Part shown: positions 1 through 7,648 of the stretch, piece after piece
Layout of the letters: every line of letters begins with the position of its first letter
Position numbering within the stretch: position 1 is the first letter of the stretch
Origin: Actinomycetota bacterium
GTDB taxonomy: Bacteria > Actinomycetota > Coriobacteriia > Anaerosomatales > Anaerosomataceae
Length of the DNA stretch: 11,163 nucleotides
Assembly (NCBI GenBank): GCA_011372845.1
Contig: DSAI01000121.1
Coordinates: forward strand, 1 to 11,163
Reading direction: 5' to 3'
Notes under the pieces: generated by a model
The model's database searches: none
Told to the model about the DNA's origin: nothing
What the model saw: only the letters and a program-made list of their open reading frames with translations
Program-made: the position numbers and the translations under genes

Positions 1-36
1 AAGGACGCGGCGCGGTGGCTGAAGGAAGGCGAGTAG
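1..36 (+). CDS. hemB: C-terminal end of an upstream gene, probably porphobilinogen synthase (HemB)
   Basis: Frame 1 is open from the window edge to a TAG at 34-36 and encodes KDAARWLKEGE. The tail of many bacterial HemB proteins has the form 'TYxAK(D/E)xAxWL', which this matches. HemB condenses two 5-aminolevulinates to porphobilinogen, and this fits a heme operon containing ahbD, ahbAB and hemL. The stop codon directly abuts the ATG of the next gene at 37, so the two are very likely co-transcribed and translationally coupled. Only 11 residues are visible, so the family call is an inference from the motif plus context. Confidence 0.5.
   Translation, partial: KDAARWLKEGE
21..29 (+). promoter_or_regulatory. 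Ribosome binding site of ahbD
   Basis: GAAGGAAGG lies 7 nt upstream of the ATG at 37, inside the last codons of the upstream gene. It supports the 37 start and therefore the unusual N-terminal extension of AhbD. Confidence 0.6.
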
Positions 37-1461
37 ATGGCGGAGAACGTAGGCAACGCGGATACGCGACCCGATATCGAGCTGGAGCAGACGCTCGCCG
101 ACGCCGGCGCCGGGTGCGGCGAGGTGGGCGTGGGCATCCCGATCGGCTCCCCGTCAGCGGCACCCGCCGCTGAGGACGCCGGAAAGCCCTCCTCGCTGGC
201 TTCGTCGCCTTCGGCGGCTGCAGAGGCTTCGTCGGACTTCCCGGCCTCCTCGGCTGGACATCCCGGCGGTCACCCCGTGGGGATTCCGATGGATCGTCAG
301 CGCCACGGCGGCGCGCGTTCGGTGGGCTTCAGGCCCGGCGGCGGTCCGCAGGCGCTCGCGTACGAAGAGCGCACGGGCGTCAAGGCGCCGCGCATCATCG
401 CGTGGGAGATCACGCGGAGCTGCAACCTGAGCTGCGCACACTGCCGCGCGGCGGCGGAGTTCGGGGCATACGAGGGCGAGCTGTCGCTGGACGAGATCAA
501 GGCGACGATCGACGACATCGTCACGATCTCCAACCCGATCGTGATCCTCACGGGTGGCGAGCCGCTCATGCGCCCGGATATCTGGGAGATCGTCGACTAC
601 CTCCACGAGAAGGGCGCGATGCCGGTCATCGGCACCAACGCCACCCTCATCACCGAGGAGATCGCCGCCAAGATGGCCGAGCACCGCATCCCACGGATCT
701 CGGTGTCCATCGACTTCCCCACGGCCGAGGAGCATGACGCGTTCCGCGGCGAGCCGGGGGCGTTCGACGCGTCCATCCGCGGCATCAAGATGGCCAAGGC
801 GCACGGCGTGGGCGTGCAGATCAACATGACGGTCACCACCCTCAACCACACCAAGGTGGCCGACGTCCACGACCTTGCCGAGGTACTCGGCATCGACGCG
901 TTCCACATCTTCATGCTGGTGCCCACGGGCCGGGGGAGCGACATGCTCGACAAGGAGCTGCCGCCGGAGGAGTATGAGCGCGTGCTCACCTGGGCGTACC
1001 ACCGTCAGAAGACGAGCCCGCTCCACTTCAAGCCCACCGATTCGCCGCACTACTACCGCATCATCCGGCAGCTGGCGAAAGCCGAGGGCAAGAAGGTCAC
1101 CCGCGAGGAGTACGGCCTCGACGCGATGACGCGCGGTTGCCTCGGCGGCATCACGTTCTGCTTCATCAGCCATGTGGGCGACATCCAGCCATGCGGCTAC
1201 TTCGACATGCAGCTCGGCAATGTCAAAGAGCAGCCGTTCTCGCGGATCTGGACCGAGTCCAAGGTGTTCAACGAGCTGCGTGACTACTCGCTCCTCAAGG
1301 GCAAGTGCGGCGCGTGCGAGTACAAGGCCGTCTGCGGCGGATGCCGTGCGCGCGCCCTTGAGGTGACCGGTGACTATCTCGCATCGGAGCCCTACTGCAT
1401 CTACGAGCCGCCCGGCTGGGACCCGGATGCTGACGAGGATGGCTCCAAACCTGCACAGTAA
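37..1461 (+). CDS. ahbD: Radical SAM heme b synthase AhbD (Fe-coproporphyrin III decarboxylase)
   Basis: A 474-residue radical SAM enzyme of the AhbD/NirJ group. AhbD oxidatively decarboxylates two propionates of Fe-coproporphyrin III to vinyls, the last step of the siroheme-dependent heme pathway. The CxxxCxxC cluster motif is at C129, C133 and C136, in the context WEITRSCNLSCAHCRA, and the GGEP motif is at 173-176. The C-terminal part has a second, SPASM-like set of cysteines: C368, C375, C386, then C424, C427, C433, C436 and C454. The segments CLGGITFCFISH and QPCGY are typical of AhbD as I remember it; AhbC differs, with a start such as 'ISKLYCG' and CxHCYSD-like motifs. Residues 1 to about 110 form an Ala/Ser/Gly/Pro-rich, apparently disordered extension ending in a His/Gly-rich stretch; most family members are nearer 350-400 residues. 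The start is backed by a good ribosome binding site. NirJ is the main alternative, but no nir genes are visible and hemL is present. Confidence 0.85.
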   Translation: MAENVGNADTRPDIELEQTLADAGAGCGEVGVGIPIGSPSAAPAAEDAGKPSSLASSPSAAAEASSDFPASSAGHPGGHPVGIPMDRQRHGGARSVGFRPGGGPQALAYEERTGVKAPRIIAWEITRSCNLSCAHCRAAAEFGAYEGELSLDEIKATIDDIVTISNPIVILTGGEPLMRPDIWEIVDYLHEKGAMPVIGTNATLITEEIAAKMAEHRIPRISVSIDFPTAEEHDAFRGEPGAFDASIRGIKMAKAHGVGVQINMTVTTLNHTKVADVHDLAEVLGIDAFHIFMLVPTGRGSDMLDKELPPEEYERVLTWAYHRQKTSPLHFKPTDSPHYYRIIRQLAKAEGKKVTREEYGLDAMTRGCLGGITFCFISHVGDIQPCGYFDMQLGNVKEQPFSRIWTESKVFNELRDYSLLKGKCGACEYKAVCGGCRARALEVTGDYLASEPYCIYEPPGWDPDADEDGSKPAQ

Positions 1462-1490
1462 GGACGTACACGGGTCGCCATGTCGGCCCC

Positions 1491-1495
1491 GGAGG
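1491..1495 (+). promoter_or_regulatory. Ribosome binding site deciding the ahbAB start
   Basis: GGAGG is spaced 5 nt from the ATG at 1501. The other in-frame ATG, at 1480, has only AAGGA about 14 nt upstream. The start at 1501 is therefore preferred, and it also begins at the usual AhbA N-terminus (a few residues, then 'LDxxxRxL'). Confidence 0.65.
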
Positions 1496-1500
1496 TTCTC

Positions 1501-2484
1501 ATGCATCACCAGCTGGACACAGAAGCCCGGCAACTCCGAGCCGTGCTCGGGGACGGGTTTCCCGTCACGCTCCGCCCGTTCGCGGACCTGGGCGCACGCA
1601 TCGGCATGACCGGCGAAAAGGTGATCGCCGTCATCAGGTCGATGCGTGACGCGCGTGCGATACGGTGCGTGGGCGCCACACTGGCGCCGGCGGCGCTCGG
1701 CTACCGGGCGAGTCTGTGCGCCGTTGCCGTTCCCGAGGAGCGGATCGACGATGCTGCCTCGGCGCTGGCCGATGTACCTAATGTGACGCACGCATTCGAG
1801 ATGGACGACCGCTACCGGCTGTGGTTCGTGCTCTCGGCGCTGTCGGCCGCGCGGCTGGAGATAGCCGAGAGCGAGCTGGCGGCACAGTTGGGCGCTGCCG
1901 ACCGCTTCCGGGTGCTCCGCAGCGAGGAGTACCGCGTGACGTCGTCGTTCGACGCGGACGGCGCTCCGGAGCCCGGGCGGCCGGAGCTGGCGCCCGTGGA
2001 GCCGCTCGATGCGGACAGGCGGGCGCTTGTGCGTCTTCTCCAGGGCGATCTGCCGCTGGTGGAGCGTCCCTTCTCGCGCATGGCCGCCACGCTCGCCGAC
2101 TGCGGCTACGACGCCGACGAGCAGCAGGTCCTGAGGGACGTGCAGGCGCTTGTGAGCGCAGGCGTTGTGCGCGGGTTCTCGGCCACCGTTCGTGAGCGCA
2201 CGGAGCCCTGGCGCATAGCGCTCACGGTGTGGGTGAACCCGCACGACGCGGGTGAGGCGGGGTCGCTCATCTCCGCCTTCCCGGAGGTCCTGCACTGCTT
2301 CGACCGCCGGGTGCCCGGGAGCGGCAGGGCGATCGTGGCGATCGTGGAGACGCCCGACCGGACCGCCCTCGACCGCACCGTCCAGCGCATCCGTAGCGCT
2401 GCGAACCTCGATGCACCGCGGATCGCGTACCCGTTGCGGGAGTTGAAGCGCGCGCCGATGCGGTTCTTCTCCGAAGGGGACTAG
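1501..2484 (+). CDS. ahbAB: Fused siroheme decarboxylase, AhbA-AhbB (Lrp/AsnC-like), divergent
   Basis: From the preferred ATG at 1501 the protein has 327 residues (334 from 1480) and consists of two Lrp/AsnC-like halves. Residues 3-150 resemble AhbA: winged-helix segment LRPFADLGARIGMTGEKV, then LGYRASL, VPEER and VTHAFE/YRLWFVL. Residues 168-327 resemble AhbB: LVERPFSRMA, LVSAGVVRGF, FPEVLHCFDRR and a C-terminal MRFF. AhbA and AhbB normally form a heterodimer that removes two acetate carboxyls from siroheme to give 12,18-didecarboxysiroheme; here they are one polypeptide joined by an Ala/Pro/Glu linker (about 151-168). Several signature residues are changed: the AhbA 'HNYxRxHxYNLWF' type motif reads HAFEMDDRYRLWF, and the AhbB 'HCYxRPxYPxWPYN' type motif reads HCFDRRVPGSGR. 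It lies 39 nt after ahbD. A DNA-binding Lrp-type regulator is an alternative but less likely in this operon. Confidence 0.75.
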   Translation: MHHQLDTEARQLRAVLGDGFPVTLRPFADLGARIGMTGEKVIAVIRSMRDARAIRCVGATLAPAALGYRASLCAVAVPEERIDDAASALADVPNVTHAFEMDDRYRLWFVLSALSAARLEIAESELAAQLGAADRFRVLRSEEYRVTSSFDADGAPEPGRPELAPVEPLDADRRALVRLLQGDLPLVERPFSRMAATLADCGYDADEQQVLRDVQALVSAGVVRGFSATVRERTEPWRIALTVWVNPHDAGEAGSLISAFPEVLHCFDRRVPGSGRAIVAIVETPDRTALDRTVQRIRSAANLDAPRIAYPLRELKRAPMRFFSEGD

Positions 2485-2486
2485 CG

Positions 2487-2566
2487 ATGTGGCTCCCGAG
2501 TGCGTGCGACCACGCGTTCGGCCTTCGGAAGCGGAACGCTTTGGCCGCACCCATTCGGGAGCCCAT
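2487..2566. repeat. Long imperfect inverted repeat (hairpin 1) between ahbAB and hemL
   Basis: GGCTCCCGA at 2491-2499 is perfectly complementary to TCGGGAGCC at 2555-2563. Three more pairs (ATG/CAT) form outside a bulged T at 2490. Inward pairing continues with few mismatches (2504-2508 with 2546-2550) to GCGTTC 2514-2519 / GAACGC 2534-2539. The apex carries the core GCCTTCGGAAG at 2521-2531. There is no T-tract after it, so it is not a standard intrinsic terminator. It begins 3 nt after the ahbAB stop. Confidence 0.75.
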
Positions 2567-2592
2567 GGGCGCAGGGCGGGAAGACAACTGTT

Positions 2593-2653
2593 CGCGCAGG
2601 GATGACCGTAGCGAGTCACTTCCGAAGGCTACGAGCGAAGGTCACCCTGCGCG
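2593..2653. repeat. Long imperfect inverted repeat (hairpin 2) upstream of hemL
   Basis: CGCGCAGGG at 2593-2601 pairs perfectly with CCCTGCGCG at 2645-2653. After one bulged A (2602), TGACC 2603-2607 pairs with GGTCA 2640-2644. After a 7-nt bulge on the 3' side, GTAGC 2608-2612 pairs with GCTAC 2628-2632. CTTCCGAAGGC at 2619-2629 spans the apical loop and the start of the closing 3' arm; the same 11-nt core occurs in hairpin 1 on the other strand. The element ends 4 nt before the extended -10 of the hemL promoter and so covers its -35 region. Confidence 0.75.
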
Positions 2654-2657
2654 TCCC

Positions 2658-2666
2658 TGATATACT
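2658..2666 (+). promoter_or_regulatory. Extended -10 promoter for hemL
   Basis: TGATATACT is a TGn extended -10 followed by a hexamer matching TATAAT at 5 of 6 positions, which stands out in this GC-rich DNA. No good -35 is seen at the expected distance, as is common for extended -10 promoters. The predicted start is near 2673, leaving a leader of about 37 nt. It would allow hemL to be transcribed independently of the upstream heme genes. Confidence 0.5.
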
Positions 2667-2709
2667 GGCGCTTCGACTGTCAACCACTCCTCAGGGGGGT
2701 ATCGTACAC

Positions 2710-3993
<1,284 letters not shown>

Positions 3994-4039
3994 CGAGCAG
4001 CCCCGTCAGCAGACCCGAAGGATCGCCGGTGGGCGGCCC

Positions 4040-4074
4040 TTGACACTTGCGGTACACGCGGGGTGGTGTAGGCT
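4040..4074 (+). promoter_or_regulatory. Candidate promoter of galU
   Basis: A perfect TTGACA lies at 4040-4045, and TAGGCT, an actinobacterial-type -10 (TAnnnT), at 4069-4074. The gap between them is 23 bp, too long. A weaker overlapping -35, TTGCGG at 4047-4052, gives 16 bp. The region clearly looks like a promoter, but the exact pairing is uncertain. Transcription would begin at about 4081. Confidence 0.4.
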
Positions 4075-4080
4075 AGTGGA

Positions 4081-4105
4081 CGCGGCACGGGGCACCCGTG
4101 CCGCG
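4081..4105 (+). promoter_or_regulatory. Perfect 10-bp hairpin in the galU leader
   Basis: CGCGGCACGG at 4081-4090 and CCGTGCCGCG at 4096-4105 are exact reverse complements with a 5-nt loop (GGCAC). No T-tract follows, so it is not an intrinsic terminator. It sits at the predicted 5' end of the galU mRNA and could be an mRNA-stabilising cap structure or, as DNA, a palindromic operator next to the promoter. Confidence 0.6.
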
Positions 4106-4153
4106 CCATGCGTTCCGGCGGCTTCGCACAGGGCGGAGCGAAGGAGAGATGTG

Positions 4154-5041
4154 ATGAAAGCGGTCATCCCAGCGGCGGGTCTCGGCACGCGGTTCCTCCC
4201 GGCCACCAAGGAGCAGCCGAAGGAGATGCTGCCGGTGGTTGGCAAGCCGGTGATCCAGTACGTGGTGGAAGAGGCCGTCAACGCGGGCGTTGACGACGTG
4301 CTGGTGGTGACCGGACGCGGCAAGCGCGCCATCGAAGACCACTTCGACCGCTCGGCGGAGTTGGAGGACCTTCTCGAGAGGGCCGGCAACACCGAGAAGC
4401 TGCGTCAGGTGCGGCAGATCTCCGAGCTGGCCGACGTCTTCTACGTGCGGCAGGGGCGGCCCCGGGGACTCGGCCACGCGGTGCTGTGCGCAGCCCCCCA
4501 CACGCTGGACCAGCCGTTCTTCGTGATGCTGGGTGACGTGATCGTCCCCGACAACAACGTGCTTCCGCGGCTGCAGGAGATCCACGAGAAGTACGGCGCG
4601 TCCGTGATAGCCGTGGAGCCGGTGGAGCGGGAGTATGTGAGCCGCTACGGCGTGATCGCCGGCCGCGAGGTGGAGCCCGGCGTATGGGAGGTCACCGATC
4701 TGGTGGAGAAGCCTCCGGCCAACGAGGCGCCATCGAATCTCGCCATATTCGGGCGGTATCTCCTCACCCCCAAGGTGATGGATCTGCTGCCTCACGTGGA
4801 AGAAGGCAGGGGAGGCGAGATCCAGCTCACCGATGCGCTCAAGGACCTTCTCAAGCACGAGGAGGTCTATGCGGTGACGATGGACTCCACGGGGTACGAC
4901 ACGGGCAACATCCTCTCCTGGCTTGAGGCCAATGTGTCTCTCGCGCTCGAGACCGAGGAGTTCGGCTCGCAGTTGCGGGATAGCCTGGAGCGGATGCTCG
5001 GCGGAGCCGTGACGGAGTCCGTGGAGCCGCGGGTCGAGTAA
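4154..5041 (+). CDS. galU: UTP-glucose-1-phosphate uridylyltransferase GalU
   Basis: A 295-residue cytoplasmic nucleotidyltransferase that makes UDP-glucose from UTP and glucose-1-phosphate, the sugar donor and precursor for surface polysaccharides and glycolipids. The length is typical for bacterial GalU. The N-terminus reads KAVIPAAGLGTRFLPATK, the nucleotide-binding signature, followed by PKEMLPVVGKPVIQYVVEEA, GRGKRAIEDHFD, RGLGHAVLCA, LGDVIV (metal-binding aspartate), VEKP, and GRYLLTP near the C-terminal third. AAGGAGA at 4141-4147, 6 nt before the ATG, fixes the start. It heads the polysaccharide half of the window and may be co-transcribed with the following glycosyltransferase, whose coding region begins about 80 nt downstream. 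RmlA-type thymidylyltransferases are related, but the sequence is characteristic of GalU. Confidence 0.93.
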   Translation: MKAVIPAAGLGTRFLPATKEQPKEMLPVVGKPVIQYVVEEAVNAGVDDVLVVTGRGKRAIEDHFDRSAELEDLLERAGNTEKLRQVRQISELADVFYVRQGRPRGLGHAVLCAAPHTLDQPFFVMLGDVIVPDNNVLPRLQEIHEKYGASVIAVEPVEREYVSRYGVIAGREVEPGVWEVTDLVEKPPANEAPSNLAIFGRYLLTPKVMDLLPHVEEGRGGEIQLTDALKDLLKHEEVYAVTMDSTGYDTGNILSWLEANVSLALETEEFGSQLRDSLERMLGGAVTESVEPRVE

Positions 5042-5112
5042 GGGCGGCTGACGGGCGCGGCAGTGACGGGCAGGAGATGTCCGCAGGTGCGCCGCAGCCG
5101 CACCGAGACCGC

Positions 5113-5118
5113 AGGAGA
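5113..5118 (+). promoter_or_regulatory. Ribosome binding site in front of an ATA codon (GT2 gene)
   Basis: AGGAGA ends 5 nt before ATA at 5124-5126. There is no ATG, GTG or TTG in that frame between the upstream TGA at 5064 and the GTG at 5160. The residues encoded between 5124 and 5160 (IPATNGTPFFSV) are those expected at the N-terminus of a family 2 glycosyltransferase, so this site looks like the original translation initiation region. Confidence 0.55.
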
Positions 5119-5123
5119 GCACC

Positions 5124-6116
5124 ATACCAGCAACGAATGGCACGCCATTCTTCTCAGTAGTGATGCCCGCGTACAACTCGGCGGAGACTATCGCCGAGTC
5201 GATCGAGTCCGTGCTTGCGCAGACGTTCAGCCGCTGGGAGCTCATCGTCGTAGACGATGGCTCGGCTGACGAGACGTACGAGATCGCGACCGCGTATGCC
5301 AGACGTGATCCACGCATACGGGTGTTGCGTATCGAGCACGGCGGCTGCGGTGCTGCACGCGGCGCCGGGGCCCGTATCGCTCGAGCGCCGTACATCCCCA
5401 GGCTTGACTCCGATGACCTATACCTGCCGGAGTACATGGCCGAGTTCGCCGAGTTCATCCAGGCCCATCCGGGTCACGGGATCTACTCGTGCAACGGCGA
5501 GCGGTTCCATCCGGACGGCTCCGTGATGTTGCGGTTGCGCGGACCGCGCTTCGAGCAGGTGGTCTCGGTCGATCTCGATGAGATGCTCGTGTGGAACCGC
5601 GTGTTCACTACTGCCGTGCTCGACCGCTCGATCCTCGACCTTGTTGGCGGGATCCGGCCCGACATCTACGTTGAGGACTACGATCTGTGGGTCCGGGCAC
5701 TGGCGCATGGGGCGACCCACATCTACCTCCCAAAGGTGCTTGCGCGCTACAGGGTGAGCGAGGGGCAGATGACCTCCGATAGGACGCGGATCGAGGCCAG
5801 CGCCATCCAGTCGCGAAATGACCTCATAGCATCCGGTCTGCTCGACAAGCGACAAGTGTCGATCGCGAGGGAGAAGAACCGCGACATGCAACGTTGGATC
5901 GCCAAGCGGCGCTGGGCCGATCTCGAGCGGAGGTTGGCGGCAGGTGACCGCACGCATCTGCTCCGGGACATGTTCTGCGCGCGACAGGCGATACCGAGCG
6001 TGGTCGAGGTGCGTTTGCGCGCTATGGTCGCCGAGTCGATCAGACGGCTGCGTGGCGTGTTTCCCGCTCTCGAGAACGTGCGGCCGCGGAAACGCCGCGA
6101 AGAGCGCAGCCGATGA
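5124..6116 (+). CDS. Family 2 glycosyltransferase (GT-A fold)
   Basis: 330 codons counted from ATA at 5124; 318 from the first conventional start, GTG at 5160. It transfers a sugar from a nucleotide-sugar donor to a surface glycan acceptor; donor and linkage cannot be read from the sequence. Numbered from 5124: PFFSVVMPAYNSAETI (8-23) is the first GT-A beta strand, VVDDGS (42-47) binds the nucleotide, D95-S-D97 in RLDSDD is the metal-binding DXD, and E184-D185 in VEDYDLW supplies the likely catalytic base. The C-terminal about 100 residues are basic and helical, with no clear membrane segment. Starting at GTG 5160 would remove most of the first strand, and no ribosome binding site precedes that codon, so I place the start at ATA. 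The gene follows galU and faces the next two genes tail to tail. The fold assignment is firm; the start is uncertain. Confidence 0.8.
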   Translation: MPATNGTPFFSVVMPAYNSAETIAESIESVLAQTFSRWELIVVDDGSADETYEIATAYARRDPRIRVLRIEHGGCGAARGAGARIARAPYIPRLDSDDLYLPEYMAEFAEFIQAHPGHGIYSCNGERFHPDGSVMLRLRGPRFEQVVSVDLDEMLVWNRVFTTAVLDRSILDLVGGIRPDIYVEDYDLWVRALAHGATHIYLPKVLARYRVSEGQMTSDRTRIEASAIQSRNDLIASGLLDKRQVSIAREKNRDMQRWIAKRRWADLERRLAAGDRTHLLRDMFCARQAIPSVVEVRLRAMVAESIRRLRGVFPALENVRPRKRREERSR

Positions 6117-6156
6117 GCCGCCGCCGGCCCCCATCGACCGTGTCACACTCGCCACT

Positions 6157-7581
6157 CTATCGGGTCAGTCTGCGCAGTCGACGCATGGCCCCTCGTGCGA
6201 TGGCGCTGAGCCGCTCCTTGCGTGCGTAGAGACTCGAAGACGCAGGCTTCTCGAGTAGTCGTGCGAGATTCGCCGCGTCCGTCCTGTACCGTTCGCCCTG
6301 GACGGTCTCCGTAAGGTCCCAGCCACGGAATCCCTCCATGTCGGCCTCCGACATCGGCTGAAGGTACTCCGAGAGCATCTGCGCGGTACCGGCCCGATAC
6401 CGCTCAGGCGCCAGATCGAGTGACGGCCCGTACCAGCGCTCCAGCCAGTCCACATCGAGTTCGCCGCCGCGCACCTTCCGCTTGAGCGCGAGCATGAGCG
6501 GATGCGTTCCGCTGTATCTGCCGAGTGCGTACGTGAGGACGTCCTCGTGCTTCAGGGGGATCTTGTTCAGGTACTGCCTGACCTCGCCTCCCGCGAACAT
6601 CACATCGAGCTCCTTGTCTGCAGGCCAGCGTCCTTTGAGAGCTGAGTCCAGCAGCGACTTGCGGAAGCACTTCCAGCAACGCCCGCACGGCTGACCGACC
6701 TGACCGCGGATGCATGACTGGGCCAACGAGCCATAGGGAGACTCGGTGACGATGATCGAGGTGCCTACCTCGCTGACGCCGGCAACCGCATTGAAGATCG
6801 GGAGCCCCACAGTCTCGAAGACGCAGCGCCACCGGGTGAAGGTCGTTCGTTTCGCGTAGTCCGTGAAGCCCATCGCGCCGATGCGGTATGCGGCCTCTGC
6901 GATCGTGCCCCAGCCGACTGAGTCAAGCCGGCGCTTGTCGGCGACGCAGAGTAGGGGTACGGCGTTGGAGAGATCGACCGGGAAACCGACCGGCTCTCGG
7001 ATCAACTCCAGATCGCACGGGACGATGTCGACCGCGCGACCCATCGCGGACAGCTCAGTGCACGCGTAGAGAGCCGCATCCTTCTTGTAGAGCGAGTTCT
7101 CCTGACGAGCTGCCTGTCGCTGAGAGAATGCGGTCCGCTCCAAGAACACCGAGTGCGTTTCGCGCGGCATCACCGACAGGGCTGCGGTGGAGTCCACGCC
7201 ACCGCTGAACGCCAGTCCGGGACGGCCGTCATTCGGCGTGGGGCGCGGAGCCAACTTCGGATCCACGGGATGCAAGTGCACCCCAAGGTCCTCCTCAACG
7301 GCCTCGGCGAAGCGCTGGCTGACGCCCTTCCCGAGCGTGAGTCCGCGCCCGATCCATGGGAGTACGAGCAACAGCGCTGACAGGGCCAGCAGGTCCGGAT
7401 GGATATCGTCGCCCCCGCAGTCATCCGGCAGGCGCAGATGTACCTCGCTGCCGACCATTCGCGGGGAGTCGCGCTCACAGTCTCCCTGTTCAGTCTCGAA
7501 TCGGAACAGCAGTGCTCCAGACTCCGTTGAAGTGACCTCTGATCTCATGGCCGTCCCACCGTTCCGGTACTCACAAGCCAT
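6157..7581 (-). CDS. QueC-like PP-loop ATPase of unknown function
   Basis: 474 residues. SGGVDS at 126-131 is a PP-loop (ATP pyrophosphatase) motif. C290, C299, C302 and C305, in the pattern Cx8CGRCWKC, have the same spacing as the zinc-binding cysteines of 7-cyano-7-deazaguanine synthase QueC. QueC activates a carboxylate with ATP and converts it to a nitrile; related PP-loop enzymes make amides, thiolated bases or argininosuccinate. This protein is about twice QueC length: a roughly 120-residue N-terminal region precedes the PP-loop, and about 165 mostly helical, charged residues follow the cysteines. No queuosine genes are visible. It lies 67 nt downstream of a methyltransferase among glycosyltransferases, so an ATP-dependent modification of a surface sugar or carrier is plausible but unproven. 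The start is uncertain: GGGGAG abuts the ATG at 7581, and the ATG at 7548 (residue 12) has only a weak GGTGGG upstream. It may belong to an uncharacterised DUF family that I cannot name with certainty. Confidence 0.7.
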   Translation of the reverse strand: MACEYRNGGTAMRSEVTSTESGALLFRFETEQGDCERDSPRMVGSEVHLRLPDDCGGDDIHPDLLALSALLLVLPWIGRGLTLGKGVSQRFAEAVEEDLGVHLHPVDPKLAPRPTPNDGRPGLAFSGGVDSTAALSVMPRETHSVFLERTAFSQRQAARQENSLYKKDAALYACTELSAMGRAVDIVPCDLELIREPVGFPVDLSNAVPLLCVADKRRLDSVGWGTIAEAAYRIGAMGFTDYAKRTTFTRWRCVFETVGLPIFNAVAGVSEVGTSIIVTESPYGSLAQSCIRGQVGQPCGRCWKCFRKSLLDSALKGRWPADKELDVMFAGGEVRQYLNKIPLKHEDVLTYALGRYSGTHPLMLALKRKVRGGELDVDWLERWYGPSLDLAPERYRAGTAQMLSEYLQPMSEADMEGFRGWDLTETVQGERYRTDAANLARLLEKPASSSLYARKERLSAIARGAMRRLRRLTR

Positions 7582-7648
7582 CTCCCCTGCTGGTCGTTGT
7601 GTGCTCCGCTAGCGCAATCGACTGGATGTCTCTGGGTCTGCCGCCCGC

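Noticed and set aside
154..2619. An 821-codon open frame on the minus strand opposite ahbD and ahbAB
   Set aside because: It is Arg/His/Ala-rich without recognisable motifs and lies antisense to two well-supported genes; such shadows are expected where third codon positions are nearly all G or C.
2500..2709. In-frame N-terminal extension of HemL
   Set aside because: HemL homologs start at the 2710 ATG, which has a good ribosome binding site, and the extension covers the hairpins and the extended -10 promoter.
3994..4039. Possible intrinsic terminator after hemL
   Set aside because: Only short GC-rich pairings are present, without a stable stem or a T-tract.
5086..5104. GGTGCG/CGCACC 6-bp hairpin between galU and GT2
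   Set aside because: Short stem, no T-tract, and such pairings are frequent by chance in this GC-rich DNA.
5077..5160. A 27-codon frame between galU and GT2 that could be a leader or a frameshifted GT2 start
   Set aside because: The CAGGAG before its ATG is immediately adjacent and the peptide is Arg/Pro-rich with no GT2 features; the GT2 N-terminal sequence continues in a different frame, behind a better ribosome binding site.
4073..5458. A 461-codon minus-strand open frame opposite galU and the GT2 start, and a similar one at 2680-3570 opposite hemL
   Set aside because: Both are mirror frames of strong plus-strand genes, with biased composition and no family motifs.
6117..6156. Bidirectional terminator between the convergent GT2 and QueC-like genes
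   Set aside because: The 40-bp gap has no convincing stem or T/A tracts.
6113..6229. A 38-codon frame starting at an ATGA overlap with the GT2 stop
   Set aside because: It has no recognisable motif, is antisense to the end of the QueC-like gene and contains many Arg/Ser codons typical of a shadow frame. A remnant of a displaced gene cannot be excluded.
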